DNA of 64,000 bases from Agreia sp. Leaf210 (GTDB lineage Bacteria; Actinomycetota; Actinomycetes; Actinomycetales; Microbacteriaceae): NCBI RefSeq assembly GCF_001421485.1, contig NZ_LMKK01000001.1, positions 935,717 to 999,716 of the forward strand. Reading direction: 5' to 3'. Positions 56,462-64,000 of the stretch are shown here, one piece after another (the first letter of the stretch is position 1; every line of letters starts with the position of its first letter). The notes under the pieces were generated by a model, which was not told the origin of the DNA, did no database searches, and saw only the letters and a list, made by a program, of their open reading frames with translations. The position numbers and the translations under genes are program-made.

Positions 56462-58065
56462 AGGCCCTGTCGATCGAGGTCGACGTCGCCGTGATCGGGG
56501 GCGGCCTCGGCGGAGTGGCCGCGGCCCTCGCCGTGCTGCGTTCGGGACGCACGGTTCTGCTCAGCGACGAGTTCTCCTGGCTCGGCGGACAGCTCACCTC
56601 GCAGGCCGTGCCGCCCGACGAGCACAAGTGGGTCGAGCAGTTCGGGGTCACCTCCTCGTATCGAGCCCTGCGTGAGGGAATCAGGCAGTACTACCGCGAC
56701 TTCTACCCGCTCACCCCCGAGGCTCGCGACAACGCTTGGCTGAACCCGGGTGCGGGTCTTGTGAGCAAGCTCTGCCACGAGCCCCGCGTCGCCGTCGCCG
56801 TCATCGATCAGATGTTGGCGCCCTACCGTTCGAGCGGGCGGTTGCAGGTGCTGCAGCCCTACGTTCCCGTTGCCGTAGAGCGCCACGAACACGTCGTCTC
56901 GAGCGTGCTGCTGCGCAATATCGAGAACGGACACGAGGTCTCGGTGTCGGCACCGTACGTGCTCGACGCCACCGAGACAGGAGCGCTGCTTCCGCTCTCG
57001 TCGACCGACTACGTGACCGGCTCCGAGTCGAACGCGGAGTACGGCGAACCGAGCGCTCCCGACACCGCAGACCCGCGCAATGTGCAGGCCGTCACGTGGT
57101 GCTTCGCATTCGACGTCGCGCCGGGCGACAACACCATCGACCGCCCAGCCGACTATGACTACTGGCACAGCTACGAACCGACGTTCTGGGGCGACAGGCT
57201 GCTGTCGTTCACCGCCCCGAACCCACGCACCCTCACGCCCGAGCTGCGCACCATGTTCGTCAACCCGCCGCTCGTCGAGGGCCGCGACGCCGATCAGAGC
57301 CTGTCGGGCGGAGACACCGATCTGTGGATGTTCCGCCGCATCGCCGCACGCTCCACGTTCACCGAAGGCAGCTACGAGAGCGACATCGTGATCGCCAACT
57401 GGCCGATGCTCGATTACCTCGACGAGTCCATCCTCGACAACGACGACGTCGCGCGTCATCTCGAGGGCGCCCGCCAGCTCGCACTGTCGTACTTCTACTG
57501 GCTTCAGACCGAGGCACCGAGACCGGATGGCGGGTTCGGCTGGCCCGGACTCAGGCTGCGCGGCGACGTTCTGGGAACGGCCGACGGCCTGGCCCAGGCA
57601 CCGTATATCCGCGAATCCCGCCGCATCAAAGCCCTGACGACGATCGTCGAGCAAGACATCAGCGTCGCCGCTCGAGGAAGCGACGGACCGGCCCGCTTCG
57701 ACAAGTCGGTGGGCGTCGGCATGTACCGTATCGACCTGCACCCGTCGGTCGGCGGCGACAACTACATCGATGTCGAATGCAGCCCCTTCGAGATCCCCCT
57801 GGGAGCCTTGATCCCCCGGGAGACGATCAATCTGCTGGCCGCGTCGAAGAACATCGGCACGACCCACATCACCAACGGCGCGTATCGACTGCACCCGGTC
57901 GAGTGGAACATCGGCGAGTCCGCGGGTGAGTTGGCGGCGTTCTGCCTCGAGACCGGGCACACACCGAGAGACGTCTGGGCCGACGACGCCCTGACCGAGC
58001 AGTTCCAGGCGCGGCTCGAAGCGTCCGGAATCGAGATCCACTGGCCCGAAATCCTGGGCTACTAA
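56458..58065 (+). CDS. FAD-dependent oxidoreductase (FAD_oxidored family)
   Basis: A 535-aa flavoprotein. The dinucleotide-binding motif GGGLGG is at 14-19, followed by the SDEFSWLGGQLTSQ stretch common in the FAD_oxidored (PF12831) family, and FAD-binding motifs near the C-terminus (SKNIGTTHITNGAYRLHPVEWNIGESAG). Members often accompany glycan-degradation genes and may oxidise a sugar or sugar derivative. It is the first large gene of the sugar-uptake operon; the binding-protein gene follows after 5-17 nt. The GTG at 56458 is preferred; it sits 12 residues before the FAD motif region and overlaps the small ORF. Confidence 0.85.
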   Translation: MKALSIEVDVAVIGGGLGGVAAALAVLRSGRTVLLSDEFSWLGGQLTSQAVPPDEHKWVEQFGVTSSYRALREGIRQYYRDFYPLTPEARDNAWLNPGAGLVSKLCHEPRVAVAVIDQMLAPYRSSGRLQVLQPYVPVAVERHEHVVSSVLLRNIENGHEVSVSAPYVLDATETGALLPLSSTDYVTGSESNAEYGEPSAPDTADPRNVQAVTWCFAFDVAPGDNTIDRPADYDYWHSYEPTFWGDRLLSFTAPNPRTLTPELRTMFVNPPLVEGRDADQSLSGGDTDLWMFRRIAARSTFTEGSYESDIVIANWPMLDYLDESILDNDDVARHLEGARQLALSYFYWLQTEAPRPDGGFGWPGLRLRGDVLGTADGLAQAPYIRESRRIKALTTIVEQDISVAARGSDGPARFDKSVGVGMYRIDLHPSVGGDNYIDVECSPFEIPLGALIPRETINLLAASKNIGTTHITNGAYRLHPVEWNIGESAGELAAFCLETGHTPRDVWADDALTEQFQARLEASGIEIHWPEILGY

Positions 58066-58082
58066 GAGAAATGAGAGAGGCA

Positions 58083-59363
58083 ATGAAATCAGCAAGGAAG
58101 CTGGCGGCCGTCGCCACGATCGCGGCGAGCGCACTGCTCGTATCCGCGTGCTCGGGAGGGGCGCCCGACGCGGCACCCACCTCCGCCCCGCCCGGAAGCG
58201 TCGAGTTGCGCATGTCGGTCTGGACGTCTGACGCGAACCAGCTGGCGCTGTTCAACTCGGTCGCCGACGAGTACAAGACGACCCACCCCGAGATCAAGTC
58301 GATCACGTTCGAGTCACTGCCGTTCGCCGACTACAACACCACCCTCACGACGCAGGTCGCCGGCGGCAACGCACCTGACATGGCCTGGGTCGGCGACATC
58401 GCGAAAGACCTGATCGTGTCGGATGCCATGGTGCCGCTGACCGAGCCGTTCAAGGCGACCAAGGGGTACGACTACGACGACATCCTGCCGAGCGTGGCGA
58501 AGTCGTTCTCTCAAGACGGAGAGCTCTACGCCTATCCGTTCTCGAACTCGCCGTTCGCCCTGTACGTGAACAAGACGCTGCTGGCCGAGGCCGGCCAGAC
58601 GGTCGATCCCGCCGATCTCACGTGGGAGAACGTCTCGAAGATGGGGGCGGCGGTGAACGCGCAGACCGGCAAGGCCGGCTTCGTCATCCGCGACTTCAAC
58701 TTCTCATCGTGGCTCACCCTTCCCGCGGTGTGGACCGGATGGGGCGCAGAAGCCTGGAACGACAAGGGCGACACGTGCACGATGGACACGCCGGAGATGG
58801 TGGACGCGTTCCAGTTCCTGCACGACGCCGTCTATGTCGACAAGTCGATGCCCGGTCCTGGTGTGACGGCGGACTTCTTCGCCGGTGACGCCGCCTTCAC
58901 CACCGCGCAGGTGTCACGGGCGTCGCTGCTCGACGGGTCGTTCGACTTCGACATCTACCCACTGCCCGCAGGCCCCGCAGGCGACTACTCCGTTCTCGGC
59001 CAGGCAGGCATGGGCGTGCTTCAGTCGAGCAAGCACCCGCAGGAGGCCGTGGACTTCCTCTCGTTCCTGACGAACCCGACGAACTCGGCCAAGCTGGCCC
59101 AGTTCTTCCCGCCGCCCCGCGAGTCGCTCCTGACCGGCGAGAAGCTGGCCGCTGTGAACACGAAACTCTCCGAGGAGCAGCTGACCCGCGTGGTCGTCGA
59201 TGAGCTTCCCGAGGCCGTCTCGCCGCCCGTGCACACAGGTCCGGCCGAGATCGCGCAGACCGGAAAGACGGTGCTCGACCGCATGTGGACGCCTGACGCC
59301 GACGTGAAAGAGGTTCTGACCGACATGTGCGGTGCGCTCAAGCCCCTGTTGACGGCCGAGTGA
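58083..59363 (+). CDS. carbohydrate ABC transporter substrate-binding lipoprotein
   Basis: A 426-aa family 1 extracellular solute-binding protein for sugars. The signal peptide (KSARKLAAVATIAASALLV) ends in the lipobox VSAC with Cys23. The two-lobed fold is seen in TTQVAGGNAPDMAWVGD, YAYPFSNSPFALYVNK and WGAEAWND. I chose the ATG at 58083 because a lysine lies next to Met as in typical signal peptides; an ATG at 58071 would add four residues. The permease gene follows after 4 nt. The bound sugar is unknown. Confidence 0.92.
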   Translation: MKSARKLAAVATIAASALLVSACSGGAPDAAPTSAPPGSVELRMSVWTSDANQLALFNSVADEYKTTHPEIKSITFESLPFADYNTTLTTQVAGGNAPDMAWVGDIAKDLIVSDAMVPLTEPFKATKGYDYDDILPSVAKSFSQDGELYAYPFSNSPFALYVNKTLLAEAGQTVDPADLTWENVSKMGAAVNAQTGKAGFVIRDFNFSSWLTLPAVWTGWGAEAWNDKGDTCTMDTPEMVDAFQFLHDAVYVDKSMPGPGVTADFFAGDAAFTTAQVSRASLLDGSFDFDIYPLPAGPAGDYSVLGQAGMGVLQSSKHPQEAVDFLSFLTNPTNSAKLAQFFPPPRESLLTGEKLAAVNTKLSEEQLTRVVVDELPEAVSPPVHTGPAEIAQTGKTVLDRMWTPDADVKEVLTDMCGALKPLLTAE

Positions 59364-59367
59364 CCTC

Positions 59368-60330
59368 ATGACCTCCACCATCTCGCAGCCGGTGGCGCCC
59401 CCCACGTCGCCGGCTGCGCCCCCCGGGGCAACGGCGAAGAAGCGGTCGTTCTGGAATATGAAGCGCCGCGACACTCTCGCGGGCTACCTGTTCATCCTTC
59501 CCCAGTTCATCGGGATCGTCGCGTTCGTGCTGATCCCCGTGGGGCTAGGCATCTGGTTCAGCCTCAACAAGTGGAACATCTTCACGGGCAAGCTGAGCTT
59601 CGTCGGCGGAGAGAACTACAGCGCGGCCCTCGCCGACCCCAAGCTGGGCAGCGTGCTCGGTGCGACGGCCATCTTCAGCGTGGGTGTCGTCGTGCTCAAC
59701 CTGGCCGTCGGTCTCGGCTTGGCCGTGCTGCTGAATCGGCGTATCAAGGGCGGCGCCCTGTTCCGCACGCTGTTCTTCTCGCCGGTCGTCATCTCGGTCG
59801 TCGCCTGGACCCTGGTCTGGGGCTTCCTCCTCCAAGACAACGGCGCGATCAACAACCTGCTCGCGCTCGTGGGGGTGAGTGGACCCAACTGGCTGCAGAC
59901 CGGCCCCACCGCGATGATCGCCGTCATCGTCACGCAGGTCATCCGCAGCGTCGGGGTCAACATGATCCTGTTCCTGTCTGCTCTGCAGGGCGTGCCCGGC
60001 GACCTCTACGAGGCTGCCCGCATCGACGGCGCCACCCCTCGCAAGATCTTCTTCAGCATCACGCTGCCGCTGATCTCCCCCACGCTCCTGTTGACCTCGG
60101 TCATCACCATCGTGGGATCACTGCAGGCCTTCGCGCAGGTGGCCGTGCTCACGGAGGGCGGACCGGAACTCTCGACGACCGTGCTGGTCTACTACGTGTT
60201 CCAGCAGGCTTTCCAATTCAACGACATCGGCTACGGCTCCACGCTGGCGCTGATGCTGCTGAGCTTTGTGCTGGTGCTCACCATCGTGCAGTGGCAGCTG
60301 AGACGCAAGTGGGTGTTCTATGAAGACTGA
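59368..60330 (+). CDS. carbohydrate ABC transporter permease (MalF-type)
   Basis: A 320-aa permease with a Pro/Ala-rich cytoplasmic start (1-35) and six helices. The ATPase-contacting EAA loop is EAARIDGATPRKIFFSITLPL (about 215-235). The first periplasmic segment (NKWNIFTGKLSFVGGENY) is typical of MalF/UgpA. The ATG lies 4 nt after the stop of the binding-protein gene, and the next permease overlaps its end by 11 nt. Confidence 0.93.
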   Translation: MTSTISQPVAPPTSPAAPPGATAKKRSFWNMKRRDTLAGYLFILPQFIGIVAFVLIPVGLGIWFSLNKWNIFTGKLSFVGGENYSAALADPKLGSVLGATAIFSVGVVVLNLAVGLGLAVLLNRRIKGGALFRTLFFSPVVISVVAWTLVWGFLLQDNGAINNLLALVGVSGPNWLQTGPTAMIAVIVTQVIRSVGVNMILFLSALQGVPGDLYEAARIDGATPRKIFFSITLPLISPTLLLTSVITIVGSLQAFAQVAVLTEGGPELSTTVLVYYVFQQAFQFNDIGYGSTLALMLLSFVLVLTIVQWQLRRKWVFYED

Positions 60331-61231
60331 CGTCCTGACCAGACCCGTCACGGCTACACAGGCCCCGGCGGCCAACGGCATCCGCAAGCCTCGTCGCGTG
60401 CGTTCGCGTCTCAGGTCGGTGCTGCTCATCGCCTCGCTGATCGTGATGGCCATCCCATTCGCGGTGCCGACCCTGTGGATGATCACGTCGTCGTTCAAGC
60501 CGTTGAACGAGATCTTCGCGTCGCCGCCGACCCTGTTCGCCGAGAACCCCACCACGGCGGCCTACGTCGACGCGTTCACATTCCAGCCGTTCGCGCAGCA
60601 GTACCTGAACAGCCTCTATATCGCGGCGATCGTCACCGTGGTCGCGATGCTGGTCTCCAGCCTGGCCGGATACGCGTTCGCGCGCATCCGCTTTCCCGGC
60701 AAGAACGTGCTGTTCCTGATCGTGCTCACGGGCCTGCTGGTGCCGAGCGAGGTGACGATCATCCCGCTGTTCCAGATCTTCAAGTACCTGGGCATGATCA
60801 ACACCCACCTGCCGCTCATCCTGGTGCCCGCAATCGGTGCTCCCGCTGTGCTCGGAACCTTCATCATGCGGCAGTTCTTCATCTCGTTGCCGGTCGAGCT
60901 CGAAGAGGCCGCACGCCTCGACGGCCTGGGTCGTGTGGCGATCTGGTGGCGCATCTGCATGCCGCTGGCCAAACCCGCACTCTCGGCCGTCGCCATCCTC
61001 ACGTTCCTCGGATCGTGGAACATGTACCTGGAACCCACGGTGTATCTCACGAGCCCCGAGCTGTTCACGCTGCCGCAGGCGCTGACCAGGTTCACCGATG
61101 CCTACGGCGGAGAGATGTGGGACACCCAGTTGGCCGCGGCCACGATGACGGTCGTTCCGGTGTTGGTCGTCTTCCTCATCGCGCAGAGACAGTTCGTGGA
61201 GGGCCTGGCCCACTCCGGTCTCAAGGGCTGA
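60320..61231 (+). CDS. carbohydrate ABC transporter permease (MalG-type)
   Basis: A 303-aa MalG/UgpE-type permease, the partner of the upstream permease. Six helices; the EAA motif EEAARLDGLGRVAIWWRICMPLAKP is at about 196-220, and the tail FVEGLAHSGLKG is the family end. The ATG overlaps the MalF-type gene by 11 nt, giving coupled translation. No ATPase gene is in the operon; these importers usually borrow a shared ATPase such as MsiK/UgpC encoded elsewhere. Confidence 0.93.
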   Translation: MKTDVLTRPVTATQAPAANGIRKPRRVRSRLRSVLLIASLIVMAIPFAVPTLWMITSSFKPLNEIFASPPTLFAENPTTAAYVDAFTFQPFAQQYLNSLYIAAIVTVVAMLVSSLAGYAFARIRFPGKNVLFLIVLTGLLVPSEVTIIPLFQIFKYLGMINTHLPLILVPAIGAPAVLGTFIMRQFFISLPVELEEAARLDGLGRVAIWWRICMPLAKPALSAVAILTFLGSWNMYLEPTVYLTSPELFTLPQALTRFTDAYGGEMWDTQLAAATMTVVPVLVVFLIAQRQFVEGLAHSGLKG

Positions 61232-61243
61232 CAGGATCGAGTC

Positions 61244-62221
61244 ATGTTCACCGATATGCCCGAGGCGGCGCTGCGCACCTTCCGCAGCGCCGTCGTCGCC
61301 CCTGCCGACTTCGACGAGTTCTGGTCTGAGACGATCGCCGCGTCGCGCCAGGCGGCTCAGCCCGCGGTCTTCACCGCGCTCGCGACACCGCTCTCGAGCG
61401 TCGACGTGCACGACGTGCAGTTCTCGGGCTTCGGCGGCGAGCCCGTGCGCGCTTGGCTGATCGTGCCCGTGGGCGCCGACCCAGCGCATCCGATGCCGGC
61501 CGTCGTCGAGTACCTGGGTTACGGCGGCGGTCGCGGCAACCCGATCGCGCACCTCGCCTACGCGTCGGCCGGCTTCGCGCATCTCGTCATGGATTCGCGA
61601 GGGCAGGGCTCGGGTCGGCTTCAGGCGGCGGGCGCGACCGCAGACCCGCACGGCTCGCCACCCGCATTCCCCGGGGTGATGACCAAGGGCATCGGCCACC
61701 GCGACAGCTACTACTTTCGTCGGCTGATCACCGACGCCGTGCTCGCCGTCGACGCTGTGGCGCAACTGCCGTTCGTCGATGCCACGCGTATCGGGGTCGT
61801 CGGCGGCAGCCAGGGCGGGGCGTTGTCGCTCGCTGTGGCGGGCCTCCGCGACGACATCGCGGCGGCCGTGGCCTCTGTTCCGTTCCTCTCCGACATCGTG
61901 CGGGCGACGACCATCACGAACGAGAACCCGTATGCCGAGATCGCGAACTACCTGGCGACGCAGCGCGATCAGGTCGATGCGGTCACGCAGACCCTGGCCT
62001 ATTTCGACGGCGTGAACTTCGCCCGCCGCGCGTCGGCACCCGCGTGGTATTCGGTGGCCCTCATGGACGCGATCTGCCCGCCGTCGACGGTGTTCGCGTC
62101 GTACAACGACTACGCGGGGCCGAAGCACATTCAGGTGTGGCCCTACAACGGCCACGAGGGCGGCGCGATCGAAGACCGCGCCCAGGCGCTCGAGATCTTC
62201 GCCGAGGTACTGCGGGGCTGA
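61244..62221 (+). CDS. CE7 acetylxylan esterase/cephalosporin-C deacetylase family
   Basis: A 325-aa alpha/beta-hydrolase of carbohydrate esterase family 7, which removes acetyl groups from short acetylated sugars, especially xylo-oligosaccharides, inside the cell. The nucleophile motif GGSQGG is at about 185-190; the Asp (MDAICPPST) and His (NGHEGG) complete the triad, and DSRGQG is a CE7 signature. It lies 12 nt behind the second permease. Together the operon suggests uptake and trimming of acetylated plant oligosaccharides. The name family is firm; the substrate is inferred. Confidence 0.93.
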   Translation: MFTDMPEAALRTFRSAVVAPADFDEFWSETIAASRQAAQPAVFTALATPLSSVDVHDVQFSGFGGEPVRAWLIVPVGADPAHPMPAVVEYLGYGGGRGNPIAHLAYASAGFAHLVMDSRGQGSGRLQAAGATADPHGSPPAFPGVMTKGIGHRDSYYFRRLITDAVLAVDAVAQLPFVDATRIGVVGGSQGGALSLAVAGLRDDIAAAVASVPFLSDIVRATTITNENPYAEIANYLATQRDQVDAVTQTLAYFDGVNFARRASAPAWYSVALMDAICPPSTVFASYNDYAGPKHIQVWPYNGHEGGAIEDRAQALEIFAEVLRG

Positions 62222-62276
62222 TCAGCGCTCCCGCAGCCCGCCTCTCCCCACAATCGCTCGTTAGGCCAAGGAACTC

Positions 62277-62810
62277 ATGAACGTGTCTCGAGCTCAGGCC
62301 GATGTTCGACGCGTCTATCGCGCGGGCTTTCCCGGTCCCCTCATCTCGGCCGTCATCTGGGCCTTGGCGAACGCGGTCTTCATCTGGGTCTCTCCGAGCG
62401 CGGCCATGGTCGTGCTCTTCGTCGGCGGCATGCTCATCTTTCCGCTGACCACACTCGTGCTGAAGCTCATGGGAGGGCCGGCGACCTTGCCGAAGGGCCA
62501 CCCATCGGTCGCCCTCGCCATGCAGTCCGCATTCACGGTTCCGTTCGGCCTGCTCGTCGCGATCGTGCTGGGTGCGTACGAACCGGCTCTCTTCTTCGCG
62601 GCATCGCTCATCATCGTGGGCGCTCACTATCTCGTGTTCATCTCGCTGTACGGGCTGAGGGTGTTCGGGGTGCTGGCCGGAGTGCTGATCGTTCTCGGCA
62701 CGGTCGTGCTGTTTGTCGCGCCCGGTCTCGGCTCGATCACCGGATGGCTGGGTGCCGCCGTGCTCGCCGTTTTCGGAGCCGTGCTGTTCCGCGCACGAAA
62801 CGCACGCTGA
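62277..62810 (+). CDS. five- or six-helix membrane protein (DUF7010-like)
   Basis: A 177-aa integral membrane protein. The N-terminal RAQADVRRVYRAGFPGPLISAVIW segment is followed by hydrophobic helices at about 20-40, 43-63, 80-102, 105-125 and 130-170, with a short Arg-rich end. It resembles the DUF7010 family of unknown function, which I can only recall, not search. The ATG has AAGGA about 5 nt upstream. It is 55 nt after the esterase and may be a separate unit. Confidence 0.7.
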   Translation: MNVSRAQADVRRVYRAGFPGPLISAVIWALANAVFIWVSPSAAMVVLFVGGMLIFPLTTLVLKLMGGPATLPKGHPSVALAMQSAFTVPFGLLVAIVLGAYEPALFFAASLIIVGAHYLVFISLYGLRVFGVLAGVLIVLGTVVLFVAPGLGSITGWLGAAVLAVFGAVLFRARNAR

Positions 62811-62852
62811 GAAAAGAACCCGTCGACGATCGGCGTCTGCAAGGCTGGTCGC

Positions 62853-63655
62853 ATGCGCGCGCACGACCCGGATGGACCCGAACTCGTGGGCGCTGTCGCC
62901 CGACGGCTCGGCGTGAGTGTGCGCACGCTGCACCACTGGGATGCACTCGGCGTTGCGTCGCCGTCCGGACGCACTGCCGGTGGATACCGGGCCTACAGCC
63001 CCGCCGATATCGCCTACCTGCGCAGGGTGATGCTGTTCCGAGAGCTCGGCATCGAGTTGGCGGCCATCCCCGCGCTGCTCGACACGATTGGCAGTCGAGA
63101 CGACACGAATTGGCCGAGGTGCGTCGCAAACTGGGCGACAAGATCACCGACCTGCAACGGCTCGCCGGAGACCTCGACAGATTGCTCGACGCCCACGAGG
63201 GGGGCCTCGCCCTCACCGAGCAGGAGCAGTCCGAGATCTTCGGTCCGGCCTGGGACCCCTCGTGGACGCAGCAGGCGCGGGACCGGTGGGACGGATCCGC
63301 GCAGTGGGCGGAGTACGTCGAGCGCAGCAGCCAGAGGACATCCGACGAGTGGCGGTCGATGGCGTCGGCGACAGACGCGTTGCACGCCGACCTGGCTGGC
63401 GCGATGCGCTCACACGTCGAGCCGGGAACGGCGGAGGCGAACGCCCTCGCCGAGCGTCATCGCGCCGCTCAGAGCGAGCACTTCCACTGCACGCACTCGA
63501 TGCACGTCCTCATCGCGCGCCGCTACGTGACGGAAGCCGGATTCACCGCCTTCTACGACGACATCGAGCCCGGGCTCGCCGAGTGGCTCACACGCATCAT
63601 CGATGCGAACGCGACGGCCAAGGGGGTCGACCCGAGCTCGGCACAGTGGATCTGA
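62853..63655 (+). pseudogene. MerR-family regulator with TipAS-like domain, frame-disrupted
   Basis: The first 80 codons from 62853 encode a MerR winged helix (ARRLGVSVRTLHHWDALGV, YRAYSPADIAYLRRV). Near 63090-63110 similarity moves to another frame, which continues as REHELAEVRRKLGDKITDLQ-type coiled coil and a TipAS ligand domain (EIFGPAWDPSWTQQA, SEHFHC) to the stop at 63655. One missing base around the GATTGGCAG stretch would restore a single frame of about 267 codons. So the gene is either a frameshift pseudogene or carries a sequencing error. TipAS-type regulators bind thiopeptide or other antibiotics. SD-like sequence is weak. Confidence 0.8.
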
Positions 63656-63662
63656 GCCCGGC

Positions 63663-64000
63663 CTAGCGCAACGCTCGAAGGGCCACGTCGATGACCTCGT
63701 GACTGTCGACGTGAAGGGCCTGCGACGCCGACATGCCCGTGCTCTGCAAGAAGGCGTCGACCAAGCGATTCCCGACCGCGTAGCCCGCTCCGGTCGGAAC
63801 GCCCATCGGCTCTGCGCCGAACCGGCGAGCCGCCTCGTCTCCGTGCACCCAGGCCGTGAAGTTCTGCATGCCGTCTACCCGCAAGCCCGAGACCACCTTG
63901 TCGAAGACGTCGTCGTCGTGCAGATGCGCCGCACCCATAGGCGTGTAGCCGATGTCGCCGAACAATTCCCGGGCGAACGCGTCTGCCAGGCCCTCCGAGA
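63663..64000 (-). CDS. DUF2268-type putative Zn-dependent protease, C-terminal part (runs off the window)
   Basis: The frame is open to the window edge at 64000, so at least 112 residues of the C-terminal part of a longer gene are visible; the start is outside. GYAVGNRLVDAFLQSTGMSASQAL and the terminal EVIDVALRALR match the C-terminal region of DUF2268 proteins, which are predicted metalloproteases with an HExxH motif further upstream (not in view). The end lies 8 nt from the convergent MerR-like gene. Confidence 0.7.
   Translation of the reverse strand, partial: SEGLADAFARELFGDIGYTPMGAAHLHDDDVFDKVVSGLRVDGMQNFTAWVHGDEAARRFGAEPMGVPTGAGYAVGNRLVDAFLQSTGMSASQALHVDSHEVIDVALRALR

Noticed and set aside
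56404-58176. 590-codon open frame antisense to the FAD oxidoreductase gene
   Set aside because: No family signature, Arg/Val-rich composition typical of an antisense frame in high-GC DNA, and the plus strand encodes clear FAD motifs.
60278-62155. 625-codon open frame antisense to permease and esterase genes
   Set aside because: Composition dominated by Arg, Glu, His and Asp without motifs; plus-strand genes are well supported.
62853-63655. Programmed ribosomal frameshift in the MerR-TipAS gene
   Set aside because: No slippery heptamer or downstream stem is evident at the switch; a simple indel is more likely.

Overview
The window is a high-GC stretch of an actinobacterial chromosome. Gene content and style point to the family Microbacteriaceae: menaquinone respiration, a bS22-type mini ribosomal protein, BldC, an FprA-like ferredoxin reductase, DUF4229, frequent GTG starts and very many leaderless promoters. 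The genus cannot be fixed from sequence reading alone. Most of the window is core genome; I see no prophage, CRISPR array, insertion sequence or secondary-metabolite cluster.

Layout. 1-5.9 kb: end of a GH42 beta-galactosidase, an alpha/beta hydrolase, a serine beta-lactamase-like hydrolase, tRNA-Tyr, a lytic transglycosylase, YajQ and a NudK-like Nudix hydrolase. 5.9-9.9 kb: an iron-siderophore ABC importer (binding lipoprotein, ATPase, two permeases) with two DtxR/IdeR-type iron boxes. 10-11.5 kb: an L,D-transpeptidase. 11.6-36.8 kb: a dispersed menaquinone locus (polyprenyl diphosphate synthase, menG/ubiE, menF, menD, menA, menE, menB, menC), its genes mostly monocistronic and on both strands. 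Between them lie unrelated genes: PPK2, NhaA, an LCP protein, a two-component system with a PepSY protein, ohrR-ohr and RNase H. 37.4-41.5 kb: System II cytochrome c biogenesis (ccsB, resB, ccdA, a TlpA/ResA thioredoxin), which belongs functionally with the menaquinone pathway. 41.5-50.9 kb: small regulators and enzymes, a 42-aa membrane peptide, bS22, GabT, an AbiEi-like protein, BldC, an ArsR regulator and a TrkH/TrkA potassium system. 51-56 kb: a large unknown membrane protein, an SGNH hydrolase, ProC and a CDF transporter. 56.4-62.2 kb: a sugar-uptake operon (FAD oxidoreductase, binding protein, two permeases, CE7 esterase). 62.3-64 kb: a membrane protein, a frame-disrupted MerR-TipAS regulator and the end of a DUF2268 protein.

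The most notable signals are non-coding. (1) A 70-nt palindromic element occurs three times within 3 kb, each time just after a stop codon. (2) CTGAAGC direct repeats sit at the same distance from the -10 box in front of the two-component operon and the PepSY gene. (3) About 27 genes carry a -10 hexamer exactly 6-7 nt before the start codon, implying leaderless mRNAs. (4) Two iron boxes occur, one of them spanning a start codon. I did not find a convincing wholly new multi-gene system. The best candidates for follow-up are the repeat-bracketed AbiEi-like gene, the tandem paralogous unknown proteins at 32.9-35.2 kb and the two tiny ORFs.
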